Assembly: GCF_001427025.1 (NCBI RefSeq)
Contig: NZ_LMGA01000001.1
Coordinates: forward strand, 864,455-928,454
DNA: 64,000 nucleotides
Direction of reading: 5' to 3'
Source: Mesorhizobium sp. Root554
Lineage (GTDB): Bacteria > Pseudomonadota > Alphaproteobacteria > Rhizobiales > Rhizobiaceae
Shown one piece after another: positions 16,574 to 25,317 of this stretch (position 1 is its first letter; every line of letters starts with the position of its first letter). The notes below the pieces were generated by a model. It was not told the DNA's origin, did no database searches, and saw only the letters and a program-made list of their open reading frames with translations. Position numbers and translations under genes: made by a program.

Positions 16574-17599
16574 TCAGTCCTCCATCATGCCTTTGCGGCC
16601 GAGCAGGCCACGCGGCAAGGTCAGCAGAATGACGACGGCGACCAGATAGATGATGACGTGGTCGATGCCGGGGATGATCGCCTTGACTTCGTTCATCGAG
16701 GCGAAGGACTGCAGGATCCCGAGCAGGAAACCAGCGACCACCGCGCCGCCGAGCGAACCCATGCCGCCGACCACCACGACGACGAAGGAAAGCACCAGGA
16801 ATTCCATTCCCATGTGGTAATCGGGCGGCACGATCGGCGTGTACATGACGCCGGCGACACCGGCGATCACAGCAGCGAGGCCGAACACCACGGTGAACCG
16901 TCGTTCGATGTCGATGCCGAGGAAACCGACGGTTTGCCGGTCGTGCATGCCCGCGCGCACCACCATGCCATAGGTGGTGAATTGCAGGAATGCGAACACC
17001 GCGCCGATCACCGCCAGCGAGAAGAAGAGATAGACGATGCGCCACCACGGATAGGCGAGCGTCTGCCCCATGCCGAGGATTTCTCCGACATAGACGGTGC
17101 CGCCGAAGGCTTCGGGCGCCGGTTGCGGTATCGGATTGGCACCGAAGAAGTGCTTGATGATTTCCTGGATGATGATCGCCAGACCGAAGGTCACGAGTAT
17201 CTGATCAGCATGGGGCCGCTTGTAGAAATGGCGGATGAGGCCGCGCTCCATCACGATGCCGATGGCGAGCATGACGGGGACAGCGAGTACGATCGATGCC
17301 GGAACCGAATAATCGTTGAGAAAAGCGCCGAAATCGCCGAGCCACGCCTCGACATAGGGCGTCCGCACCTCCAGCGGTGTGCCCCAGGGCGTCTTCTGTG
17401 CGGGATCGATGACGACGCTTTCGAGATTGAGCAGCCGGTTGAATGTGACGGCGCAAAAGGCGCCCAGCATGAACAGCGCGCCATGCGCGAAATTCACCAC
17501 GCCGAGCGTTCCGAAAACCAGGGTGAGACCGAGCGCGATCAGCGCGTAGGCGCCGCCCTTGTCGAGGCCGTTCAATACTTGAAGCAGAAGTGCATCCAT
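16574..17599 (-). CDS. livH: Branched-chain-type ABC transporter permease (LivH family, second system)
   Basis: A 341-aa permease with the LivH signature [16 protein letters not shown] near residue 35 and about eight membrane segments. An extra loop at roughly residues 60-95 makes it longer than the 320-aa LivH of the first system. It follows the binding-protein gene by 81 bp and precedes livM by 4 bp. With those genes it forms a complete high-affinity importer. Confidence 0.9.
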   Translation of the reverse strand: MDALLLQVLNGLDKGGAYALIALGLTLVFGTLGVVNFAHGALFMLGAFCAVTFNRLLNLESVVIDPAQKTPWGTPLEVRTPYVEAWLGDFGAFLNDYSVPASIVLAVPVMLAIGIVMERGLIRHFYKRPHADQILVTFGLAIIIQEIIKHFFGANPIPQPAPEAFGGTVYVGEILGMGQTLAYPWWRIVYLFFSLAVIGAVFAFLQFTTYGMVVRAGMHDRQTVGFLGIDIERRFTVVFGLAAVIAGVAGVMYTPIVPPDYHMGMEFLVLSFVVVVVGGMGSLGGAVVAGFLLGILQSFASMNEVKAIIPGIDHVIIYLVAVVILLTLPRGLLGRKGMMED

Positions 17600-17680
17600 C
17601 GCCGTTTGCCGGTCTCGCTATCGAGGTGAAAGGAGCCGACCGCCGGAGGACAATCTGGCGGCCGGCTGTGGACCGTCAGA

Positions 17681-19027
17681 TCAGCACTGCTTCGGATCGG
17701 ACGGACCAAGCTCGCCACCGAAGATGGCGGGATCGTAGTCGAGCTCTTCGCGCGGTACGACCTTCACGACTTCCATCAGGTCGAATTTGTCCTTCGGGTT
17801 CTCCTTGCCCTTCACCACGACGCAGGACTTCATGCACTGATGGTCCTCGGCGCGGTAGAGCGTCTTGCCATTGCCCATGCCATCGAATTCGAAGCCTTCC
17901 AGCGCCTTGATGACGGCGGGTGCGTAGAAGGTGCCGGCGCGCTCGCAGGCGTCGGCATAGAGCAGCGCCTGCACGTAGCAGGTGTGCGCGGCCTGTGACG
18001 GAGGCGAGCCGAATTCGGCGCCGAAGGATTTGGTGAAGGCCTTGGTCGCGTCGTCGTCGAGTTTCCAGTCCCAGTTGCCGGTGCCGTAGATGCCCTTGAC
18101 CGCGTCGCCCGCGCCCTGCGCCATCAGTTCGGAGAACAGCGGCACGACGATTTCAAATTTCTTGCCGTTGACCTGCTTGTCGCGCAGGCCGAACTGCACG
18201 GACTGGGTCAGCGAGTTGACCATGTCCTTGCCATAGTGGTTGAGGATCAGAACGTCGGCGCCCGAATTAAGGACCGGCGTGATGTACTGCGAAAAGTCCG
18301 CTGCGCCGAGCGGCGTGCGCACCGCGGCGACGGTTTTCCAGCCGAGCTTCTCGGTGGCCGCCTTCATCGATTCTTCCTGCGTCCAGCCCCAGGTGTAGTC
18401 GGCCGTCAGATGATAGGCCCTGCGCTCCTTGCCGTATTCCTGGCCGAGCACGGGGCCGAGCGCCACGCCCGACTGATAGGCATTGAAGAAGTGACGGAAG
18501 CCGTAGCGCTTCTTGTCCTTGCCCGTTGTGTCGTTGGAATGCGTGAGACCGGACATGAAGATGATGCCCAGTTCCTGACACAGACCCTGCACGGCGACCG
18601 CCACGCCCGATGACGAACCGCCGGAGATCATGATCGCGCCGTCGCGCTCGACCATGCGCTTGGCGCCGTCGCGGGCCGCATCGGACTTGGTCTGCGAGTC
18701 GCTCTGCACATAGGCGACCTTCTTGCCGAGGATGCCGTTGCCCTTGAGCGCGGTCGGCTTCATCGTTGCGATCATGCCGCCGTCGCCCTCACCGTTGAGG
18801 TGCTTGACGGCGAGCTGGAAGGCCTTGAGTTCGTCGGCGCCTTCGTCGGCGTAAGCTCCGGTCAGCGGCACGTTCCAGCCGAAGGTCACCGTGTCGCCCT
18901 TCGGCATGTTGCAGGACATGTCCTCGGCATAGGCTCCGCGAATGAAATGCATCGGCGCGGCAAGGCCGACGCCCAAGGCCGCACCGCTTTTGAGAATGAA
19001 GCGGCGGTTCACGTTCTCGAATTTCAT
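17681..19027 (-). CDS. Tat-exported substrate-binding protein of the second Liv-type ABC importer
   Basis: A 448-aa type I periplasmic-binding protein (Peripla_BP_6). The N-terminus has a twin-arginine motif (NRRFILKSG) followed by a hydrophobic stretch and cleavage near AYA, so Tat export is likely. The mature domain opens with VTFGWNVPLTGAYADEGAD. ATG 19027 has a GGGAGGT site; an upstream ATG at 19108 would place 27 residues before the signal peptide and is rejected. It is the first gene of the operon and divergent from an ScfR/PccR-type regulator. Four Cys residues in the mature part could form disulfides. The regulator suggests a short-chain acid or a precursor of propionyl/acetyl-CoA as ligand, which is inference. 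Confidence 0.87.
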   Translation of the reverse strand: MKFENVNRRFILKSGAALGVGLAAPMHFIRGAYAEDMSCNMPKGDTVTFGWNVPLTGAYADEGADELKAFQLAVKHLNGEGDGGMIATMKPTALKGNGILGKKVAYVQSDSQTKSDAARDGAKRMVERDGAIMISGGSSSGVAVAVQGLCQELGIIFMSGLTHSNDTTGKDKKRYGFRHFFNAYQSGVALGPVLGQEYGKERRAYHLTADYTWGWTQEESMKAATEKLGWKTVAAVRTPLGAADFSQYITPVLNSGADVLILNHYGKDMVNSLTQSVQFGLRDKQVNGKKFEIVVPLFSELMAQGAGDAVKGIYGTGNWDWKLDDDATKAFTKSFGAEFGSPPSQAAHTCYVQALLYADACERAGTFYAPAVIKALEGFEFDGMGNGKTLYRAEDHQCMKSCVVVKGKENPKDKFDLMEVVKVVPREELDYDPAIFGGELGPSDPKQC

Positions 19028-19142
19028 TGATACCTCCCATTGATACCGCGCCGGTGAAGCGGTGCGGATGAGCGTTTCGCCCGCACTATCGTGGGTGATA
19101 ATTGTCATTCTATCAATAAGCCTTTGGTTTAACAGCGAATTT

Positions 19143-19191
19143 TTGTAAATCCTTGTAGTTGAATGGCGTTTGTTTTGTCAGTAATTTACAA
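19143..19191. promoter_or_regulatory. Inverted repeat in the divergent regulator/transporter promoter region
   Basis: TTGTAAAT (19143-19150) and ATTTACAA (19184-19191) are perfect inverted copies with centres 41 bp apart, about four helical turns. They lie in an AT-rich stretch between the Liv-type operon and the XRE regulator. ScfR/PccR/RamB-type regulators are known to bind TTTGCAAA-like boxes, which these half-sites resemble. Binding by the adjacent regulator is inferred. Confidence 0.45.
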
Positions 19192-19217
19192 GCCTGAAAT
19201 TGGGCGGAGGATGCATG

Positions 19218-20675
19218 ATGCGTAGTCTGGCTGGCTCGAAGATACGGGCACTGCGCAAGAACGCCGGGCTTACGCAGGGCGAACTGGCGCAGCGAACGGG
19301 CATCTCGCCGTCCTATCTGAACCTTATCGAAATGAACAAGCGCACGGTTGCCGGCGCGTTGATCGACCGCGTCGCAGCGGGCCTGGGCGTCGAACGCTCC
19401 GAACTGGACGACACCGCGGAGCGGCGCACCATCGACGGTCTGAACGAACTCCTGTCGGACCCGGCTTTTTCCGGAAGACCGCAGGGGCCGAGCACCGATC
19501 TGGAGTTCGTCAGCCGCCATCCGGAATGGGCCGATCTGCTCTTACGGGTTTACCGGGCCTTCATCGACCGCAACCAGTCCGTTTTGGCCTTGGCCGATCG
19601 GCTCAATAGAGACCCGTTTCTCGGAGAAAGCGTCCACCGGATTCTGACCAACGTGACCGCGATCCGCTCAGCATCCGAGATTCTCGAGACGGATGACCGG
19701 CTCAGCGATGCGCAACGAAGCCGTTTCCTGCGGATCGTGGCGGCCGACAGCGAGAGCCTGTCGGCGACAGCGAGGGCATTGGCGACCTTCTTCGACAATC
19801 CGGAGATGCGTGTCCAGTCGGGCACTGCGATGGAGCAGGTCGATGCTCTCATGCTGGACTCCGACAACTATTTCGGCGAACTCGAGCAAGTCGCCGATGA
19901 TTTCCGGAAAAGACGGGAATTTGCCGGCGCAATCGCCGGAGCCTGTGACGCGGCCTCGGAGGAGTTCAACGCGCCGCTCGACAGCGTCGAATCCCGGCGT
20001 TTCCGTGCGATTATGCAAATGTCCACGCCGCTCGCGCAGCCGGCCGTCATGCGACTTGTCGGGACCCACCCGGCGCTGGCCTCGGAGGAGGCCCGCTCCT
20101 ATGCCGCTTCCGCGCTTCATGCCTATGTCGCGGCGGCGATACTGATGCCGTATGAGCAGTTTCTCGACGCGACCGAGCGGCGGCGCTACGATCTCGATGC
20201 GCTGTCGCGGCAATTCGCCGTATCCTACGAGCAGGCGTCCCACCGGCTTGCGACGCTGCGTCGCCCGGGCGCTGAAGGGGTGCGCTTCGCGTTCATGCGC
20301 TCCGACCCTTCCGGCTATATAACCAAGCGTCTCCCGCTGCCGGCACTGCCTTTGCCGCGCTACAGCAACGCCTGCCCTTTATGGGCGATCTACGCCGCTT
20401 TCCAGAGCCCCGGCGCGACGGTGCGGTCGTTTGGCACATTGCCGGGAGGCGATCGCTTCCTTTTCTTCGCCCGCGCCATAGAGAAGCGGCCGCAAACGGT
20501 TGCGTTTCCCCGGCATCTTCTCTCTATCATGCTTGTTTGTCCGGCTGCGGACGCCAGTCGTGTCGTCTATGCCGACGGGCTGGATGCGCAGGTCTCCGTT
20601 CCGGTTGGGACCACCTGCCGGATGTGTCCGCGCCACCAGTGCGGCCATCGGCAGGAGGCCCCGCTTTTCTTGTGA
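19218..20675 (+). CDS. XRE-family short-chain fatty acyl regulator (ScfR/PccR-like)
   Basis: A 485-aa regulator with an N-terminal XRE helix-turn-helix (residues about 5-60; AGLTQGELAQRTGISPSYL) and a long C-terminal domain of the ScfR/RamB/PccR type. It ends with the family's Cys-rich motif TTCRMCPRHQCGHRQ. Characterised relatives (PccR of Rhodobacter sphaeroides, RamB and PrpR of actinobacteria) sense short acyl-CoAs and control propionate or acetate assimilation. Three starts are possible: TTG 19200, ATG 19215 and ATG 19218. The last has the best spacing to GGAGG (19206-19210). A central segment (residues about 140-235) is rich in charged helices. It is divergent from the second Liv importer and upstream of a receiver/symporter-kinase set, so it may control either. 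Confidence 0.8.
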   Translation: MRSLAGSKIRALRKNAGLTQGELAQRTGISPSYLNLIEMNKRTVAGALIDRVAAGLGVERSELDDTAERRTIDGLNELLSDPAFSGRPQGPSTDLEFVSRHPEWADLLLRVYRAFIDRNQSVLALADRLNRDPFLGESVHRILTNVTAIRSASEILETDDRLSDAQRSRFLRIVAADSESLSATARALATFFDNPEMRVQSGTAMEQVDALMLDSDNYFGELEQVADDFRKRREFAGAIAGACDAASEEFNAPLDSVESRRFRAIMQMSTPLAQPAVMRLVGTHPALASEEARSYAASALHAYVAAAILMPYEQFLDATERRRYDLDALSRQFAVSYEQASHRLATLRRPGAEGVRFAFMRSDPSGYITKRLPLPALPLPRYSNACPLWAIYAAFQSPGATVRSFGTLPGGDRFLFFARAIEKRPQTVAFPRHLLSIMLVCPAADASRVVYADGLDAQVSVPVGTTCRMCPRHQCGHRQEAPLFL

Positions 20676-20757
20676 CATGTAGTCACAAAGGTGTATGCCG
20701 GCTGGCTCGCGATGTGTGTAGGATGGAAAGAATTCGGTGAACGGGAGGTAGCCGGAC

Positions 20758-21138
20758 TTGTCAAAAACCCGCGTTCTCATCGTCGAAGATGAGCCGCATA
20801 TCGTCGAATCCCTGAGTTTTATCCTGCAGCGCGCCGATTTCGAAGTCGATACCGCGCTGGACGGGACCGAAGCTCTGCGGCGTCTGAGCAGGCATATCTA
20901 TTCGGTTCTCATTCTCGACATCATGCTGCCGGGGATCAGCGGCCTCGACGTTTTGCGCGCAGTGCGCTCCGACCGGGCGCTGGACCGTCTGCCGGTTATC
21001 GTCCTCACCGCCAAAGGGCAGGCGGCTGATCGCAGTGCAGCGGAGGCGTTCGGCGCGACGGCCTTCATCACCAAACCGTTTTCCAACACCGAGATCGTCG
21101 AACGGGTCTGCCAACTGGCTGCAGGTGTGTCGAAATGA
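20758..21138 (+). CDS. Stand-alone response-regulator receiver protein
   Basis: A 126-aa CheY-like receiver with no output domain. The acidic pair is in VEDEP, the phosphoacceptor Asp in LILDIMLPG, the conserved Thr in LTAKG and the Lys in ITKPF, all expected for an active receiver. Translation probably begins at TTG 20758, which follows a GGGAGG site; no in-frame ATG lies upstream of the fold. The ATG of the next gene overlaps its stop by 4 bp, so production is coupled to the two-TM protein and the symporter-kinase. It is the most likely phosphotransfer partner of that kinase. Without a DNA-binding domain it must act by protein interaction or as a phosphorelay intermediate. Confidence 0.85.
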   Translation: MSKTRVLIVEDEPHIVESLSFILQRADFEVDTALDGTEALRRLSRHIYSVLILDIMLPGISGLDVLRAVRSDRALDRLPVIVLTAKGQAADRSAAEAFGATAFITKPFSNTEIVERVCQLAAGVSK

Positions 21139-21407
21139 GGCGCTGGGAGGCGGACGCGCAAGGCACGCGCGATGCCGCGACGCTTCTGCCCGTCGCCGCC
21201 GCGTTCCTGTTTCTGCCGCCATTCCTCTTCGTGTTCATAGCACCCGCTCGCGTCGCCGGTATCCCGCTCGTCCTGATTTATGTCTTCGGCGTATGGGCTG
21301 CGATCGTGTTCAGCGCCTGGTTGCTGGCGCGCCGCCATGCGCGGATGGCGGAAGGCGCCAGCGACGCGGCAGACGCTGCAGGGCAGCGGCTACCCGGTCA
21401 GCACTGA
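21135..21407 (+). CDS. Small two-TM membrane protein upstream of symporter-kinase
   Basis: A 90-aa protein with two hydrophobic segments (about 15-36 and 41-65) and a charged C-terminus. Its start overlaps the receiver stop (4 bp) and its stop overlaps the symporter-kinase start (TGATG). Its size, topology and position recall the small DUF485/DUF4212-type subunits found just before SLC5-type acetate symporters such as ActP, but I cannot confirm homology. By analogy it may be an accessory subunit of the symporter domain of the next gene. Confidence 0.72.
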   Translation: MRRWEADAQGTRDAATLLPVAAAFLFLPPFLFVFIAPARVAGIPLVLIYVFGVWAAIVFSAWLLARRHARMAEGASDAADAAGQRLPGQH

Positions 21408-24091
21408 TGCATCAGGCCAATTTCGTCGTCTTCGTCTGCATAACCTATGTCGCCATCCTGTTCGCCGTCGCTTTCGCCGGCGATCGCAGGGCGCGCAAGA
21501 ACCCGGCAGGGTTGCTCTCCTCGCCGCTCGTCTACACACTGTCGATCTCCATCTATTGCAGCTCGTGGACCTTTTTCGGCTCCGTCGGCTCGGCGGCGAA
21601 GAACGGGCTCGAATTCCTCACCATCTATCTTGGCCCGACAATCGTGTTCGCCGGTTGGTGGCTGTTTCTGCGGAAGCTCGTCACCGTCGGGCGGGTCCAT
21701 CACACGACCTCGATCGCCGATTTCATCTCAGCGCGATTTGGCAAAAGTCCGGTGCTCGGCGCGCTCATCACTATCCTGGCCCTGGTTGCCATCACCCCCT
21801 ATATCGCGTTGCAGCTTAAGGCGCTGACCGCCAGCTTCCAGGTCATCACTTATCCGGCGGGAGCGGTGGTGGCCGCTTCCCGTCCGCTAGAGCCGGACTT
21901 CGCCGTCGCCTTCTGGCTGGCTGCGGGCCTGTGTCTGTTCTCGATCGTCTTCGGCGTTCGCAACATCGACGTGAACGAGCGCCATCACGGCGTGATCGCG
22001 GCGATCGCGGTCGAGGCGCTGGTGAAGCTCGTCGCCTTCATGGCCGTCGGCCTATGGGTTTTTTTCGTCCTTTCGCGGACGCCGGATTTGATGTTCCGCA
22101 ACGCGCCGGCAAGCCTGATGAGCCCGGAAGAAGGTTTTGCGGCGCGCTGGGTCGCGCTCTGCTTCCTGTCCGGTGCGGCCGTCATCTGCCTGCCGCGCCA
22201 GTTTCAGGTGACGGTCGTCGAGAATTCCAGCGAGGAACAGATCCGCACGGCTTCCTGGATGTTTCCGCTTTATCTCTTGCTCATCAATCTGTTCGTCATC
22301 CCGATTGCTATGGCCGGGCTCAACAACCTGCCGCCGGGTTCCGACCCCGATCTCTTCGTATTGACGCTGCCGATGACGAATGGCGGCGAGACGGTCGGCC
22401 TGCTTGCGTTTCTCGGCGGATTTTCATCGGCGACTTCGATGGTGATCGTATCTTCGATCGCGCTGTCGACGATGATCTCCAACCATATCGTCATGCCCCT
22501 GGCCCTGCGCTTCTCCCTGGTTCCGACCGGCGGGGGACAGAGCGCGCGTAATTTCATCCTCGTCGCCCGGCGCATGAGCATCGTCTTCACCATCTTCCTC
22601 GGCTTCACCTATTTCTGGATAAGCCGGACCTCCGGTGCGCTGGCTTCGATCGGGTTGATCTCGTTCTGCGGCCTGATCCAGCCTCTGCCGAGCCTGATCG
22701 CGGGGCTGTACTGGCACCGGGCCACACACCGCGGCGCCATTGCCGGCCTCGCCGCCGGCTTCCTGATCTGGGCCTACACGCTTTTCCTGCCGAGCTTCAA
22801 AGGCGCGTTTCTGATGTCGGCCGACGTCATCGCCAACGGACCCTTCGGGCTGAACTGGCTGAACCCGCACGCGCTGTTCGGTCTGGATGCGTTCGACCCG
22901 CTGGTGCACGCGCTGTTCTGGAGCATGACCGTCAATACGGCGCTGCTGGTAATTGTCTCGTTGCTGCGCGAACCGACGCCGTTGACCCGCTTTCAAGCGA
23001 CGCTGTTCATCGATATTTTCCGCCGGCAGACGGAAAGCGAACTCGGCGTCATCCGCCGCACGGCGAGGGTCTCGGAATTGCGCCAGATCGCCGACCGCAT
23101 CCTCGGGCCGGTCGAATCGGTCAGCCTGTTCGACAAGGGCGACGTGGAACCCGCCGTCATCGCCAGCGACGAGCTCATAACCCTGGTCGAAACCCGCCTT
23201 GCGGCGAATGTCGGCGCGGCGTCCGCCCGCTCGCTGGTGTCGCGCGTCGTCACTAGCGAAACGATCAGCGTCGACGAACTGAAGCGCCTCGCCGGCGAGG
23301 CGGAACAGATTCGCGCCTATTCAGCCGAACTGGAAAGCAAGTCCCGGCAGATCGAGGCGACGGCGGCGGAACTGGCGGAGGCGAACGACAGGCTGCGTGA
23401 GATCGACGTGCAGAAGGACGAGTTCCTCAGCCAGGTCAGCCACGAGGTCCGGACCCCGATGACGTCGATCCGCTCGTTCAGCGAGATACTGCTCAAGAAC
23501 CGCGACCTCGACGAATCGCGCAAGCTCCATTTCCTCGGCATCATCCAGTCGGAAAGTTTCCGCCTGACACGGTTGCTCGACGGAATTCTCGATCTGAATT
23601 TCCTGGAGCCGGGGACACAGACCTGGGAGGTGACGGTGTTCGATCCGGAGACCGCCATCGATCAGGCCATCGAGACCTGCGAGCCGCTTGCCCGCGCTGC
23701 CGGCGTCAGGATCAAGCGCGGCCGCCGGTCGCGCAATGCCCGCGTGCTTGGAAGCAGGGATCGTCTGACGCAGGTCTTCATCAACCTCGTCTCGAATGCC
23801 ATCAAGCACAATACGAGCGCCAATCCTGAGGTCGTCGTAACCGGGGCCGCCGGAAGGAAAGGCTTCTACGAGGCGCGAGTGACCGACAACGGTCCGGGCA
23901 TTCCGCTGAAGGATCGCGAACTCATCTTCACCAAGTTCTTCCGCGGCCAGAAGGCGCGGCAGGGAGGCGTCGGGCTCGGACTGCCGATCAGCCGGCAGAT
24001 CGTCGAACGGTTCGGCGGCGACCTTAGCTGCACAAGCGCCAAGACAAAGGGCGCCGAGTTCGTCGTCCGACTGCCGCTGCGTTTCGATTAA
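21407..24091 (+). CDS. Sodium/solute symporter-histidine kinase hybrid (CbrA/CrbS-like)
   Basis: An 894-aa hybrid. Residues about 1-510 form a 13-TM SLC5/SSS solute-symporter domain (SSWTFFGSVGSAAKNG, GFSSATSMVIVSSIALSTM). A helical STAC-like linker and coiled coil (about 525-665) lead to a HisKA domain with H-box QVSHEVRTP (His679) and a HATPase domain with N-box NLVSNAIKH, G1 DNGPGIP and G2 GVGLGLPIS. CbrA and CrbS of gamma-proteobacteria have this layout and link uptake or sensing of histidine or acetate to gene control. There is no fused receiver; the CheY-like protein encoded two genes upstream is the natural partner. ATG 21407 overlaps the preceding stop. Whether it transports, senses or does both is unknown. 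Confidence 0.9.
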   Translation: MHQANFVVFVCITYVAILFAVAFAGDRRARKNPAGLLSSPLVYTLSISIYCSSWTFFGSVGSAAKNGLEFLTIYLGPTIVFAGWWLFLRKLVTVGRVHHTTSIADFISARFGKSPVLGALITILALVAITPYIALQLKALTASFQVITYPAGAVVAASRPLEPDFAVAFWLAAGLCLFSIVFGVRNIDVNERHHGVIAAIAVEALVKLVAFMAVGLWVFFVLSRTPDLMFRNAPASLMSPEEGFAARWVALCFLSGAAVICLPRQFQVTVVENSSEEQIRTASWMFPLYLLLINLFVIPIAMAGLNNLPPGSDPDLFVLTLPMTNGGETVGLLAFLGGFSSATSMVIVSSIALSTMISNHIVMPLALRFSLVPTGGGQSARNFILVARRMSIVFTIFLGFTYFWISRTSGALASIGLISFCGLIQPLPSLIAGLYWHRATHRGAIAGLAAGFLIWAYTLFLPSFKGAFLMSADVIANGPFGLNWLNPHALFGLDAFDPLVHALFWSMTVNTALLVIVSLLREPTPLTRFQATLFIDIFRRQTESELGVIRRTARVSELRQIADRILGPVESVSLFDKGDVEPAVIASDELITLVETRLAANVGAASARSLVSRVVTSETISVDELKRLAGEAEQIRAYSAELESKSRQIEATAAELAEANDRLREIDVQKDEFLSQVSHEVRTPMTSIRSFSEILLKNRDLDESRKLHFLGIIQSESFRLTRLLDGILDLNFLEPGTQTWEVTVFDPETAIDQAIETCEPLARAAGVRIKRGRRSRNARVLGSRDRLTQVFINLVSNAIKHNTSANPEVVVTGAAGRKGFYEARVTDNGPGIPLKDRELIFTKFFRGQKARQGGVGLGLPISRQIVERFGGDLSCTSAKTKGAEFVVRLPLRFD

Positions 24092-24099
24092 GGCGCGTC

Positions 24100-24140
24100 G
24101 GCTTCGCAGGCGCACGCTGGCAACCTGAAGCCATTTTTTT
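24100..24140 (+). terminator. Rho-independent terminator after the symporter-kinase gene
   Basis: GGCTTC-gc-AGG (24100-24110) pairs with CCTGAAGCC (24124-24132) with a two-base bulge and is followed by seven T (24134-24140), 9 bp after the stop codon. Confidence 0.65.
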
Positions 24141-24305
24141 CCTGGCCCAGCATCGTCGCGGGCAAATTGCTCAACAGAAGTCTGGAGGCATTCCACGGCA
24201 TTGAAGCGGAGAGGGGGCTTGCCCACATTGCTCCTGTCGGTGATATGAGGTCGGTCAGGACATGTATTCGGATGTCCACTCCGACGATCGAGATCGCTCA
24301 GGAAG

Positions 24306-25304
24306 ATGACGCAGTACCAAGCACATAGACTGGCCATTGCGCCGATGATGGACTGGACGGACCGGCACTGCCGGTTCTTTCACCGTCAGCTGACGCGCCG
24401 TGCCCTACTCTACACCGAGATGGTGGTTGCCGATGCCGTCATCCACGGCGCGCGCGAGCGGTTGCTGGGCTTTGATGCACAGGAGCATCCCGCAGCGCTC
24501 CAGCTTGGCGGTTCGGACCCCGAAAAACTCGCCGAAGCGGCGCGTATTGGCGAGGCCTTCGGCTATGACGAGATCAACCTCAATGTCGGCTGCCCGTCCG
24601 ATCGCGTTCAATCCGGTACATTCGGCGCCTGCCTGATGAAGACGCCGTCGTTGGTGGCGGATTGCGTCGCCGCCATGAAGACGAGCGTGTCCATCCCCGT
24701 TACCGTCAAATGCCGGCTCGGCGTTGACGACCAGGATCCGGAAGCTGCGCTCGACGCGGTTTGCGATGGCGTGTTCGCCGCCGGCGCGGATGCTGTTTGG
24801 GTCCATGCCCGCAAGGCATGGCTGGAAGGCCTGTCGCCGAAGGAGAACCGCGACATTCCGCCCCTGGATTACAATCGCGTCTACCGGCTCAAGGCGAAGA
24901 ACGCCGACCGCTTCATCGGCATCAATGGCGGCGTTCCCGATCTGCGGGAAGCGGGGACGCATCTTGCCCATGTCGATGGCGTCATGCTCGGGCGCGCAGC
25001 CTACCATACGCCGGGAATACTGGCCGATGCCGACGCTGCCTTCTACGGCGCGGAGAAAAACGCCTTCGATTTCGCAGCCCTGATCGACGTCATGGCAGGT
25101 TACGCCGCCCGGCATGTCGAGCAAGGAGGCCGCCTCGGTCACGTCACGCGACACATGGTCGGGCTGTTCCATGGGCAGCCGGGCGCCCGACGCTGGCGGC
25201 AGATCCTGTCGATGGATGCGGCAAAGCCCGGAGCGGGACCAGAAGTGCTCTACGCTGCCTTTGCCGCTATCGGTGCCGCAGCCAGCGAAGATCGGGCGGC
25301 TTGA
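24306..25304 (+). CDS. dusA: tRNA-dihydrouridine(20/20a) synthase DusA
   Basis: A 332-aa FMN-dependent enzyme reducing uridine at D-loop positions 20/20a of tRNA. The opening IAPMMDWTDRHCRFF and the catalytic-Cys motif NLNVGCPSDRVQSG (near residue 95) are specific to DusA rather than DusB/C; KCRLGVDD and NGGVPDL line the FMN/RNA site. Length is normal. ATG 24306 follows an AGGAAG site. It is monocistronic, convergent with the aspartic protease gene 13 bp away. Confidence 0.92.
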   Translation: MTQYQAHRLAIAPMMDWTDRHCRFFHRQLTRRALLYTEMVVADAVIHGARERLLGFDAQEHPAALQLGGSDPEKLAEAARIGEAFGYDEINLNVGCPSDRVQSGTFGACLMKTPSLVADCVAAMKTSVSIPVTVKCRLGVDDQDPEAALDAVCDGVFAAGADAVWVHARKAWLEGLSPKENRDIPPLDYNRVYRLKAKNADRFIGINGGVPDLREAGTHLAHVDGVMLGRAAYHTPGILADADAAFYGAEKNAFDFAALIDVMAGYAARHVEQGGRLGHVTRHMVGLFHGQPGARRWRQILSMDAAKPGAGPEVLYAAFAAIGAAASEDRAA

Positions 25305-25317
25305 ACGGGCTCGTCGC

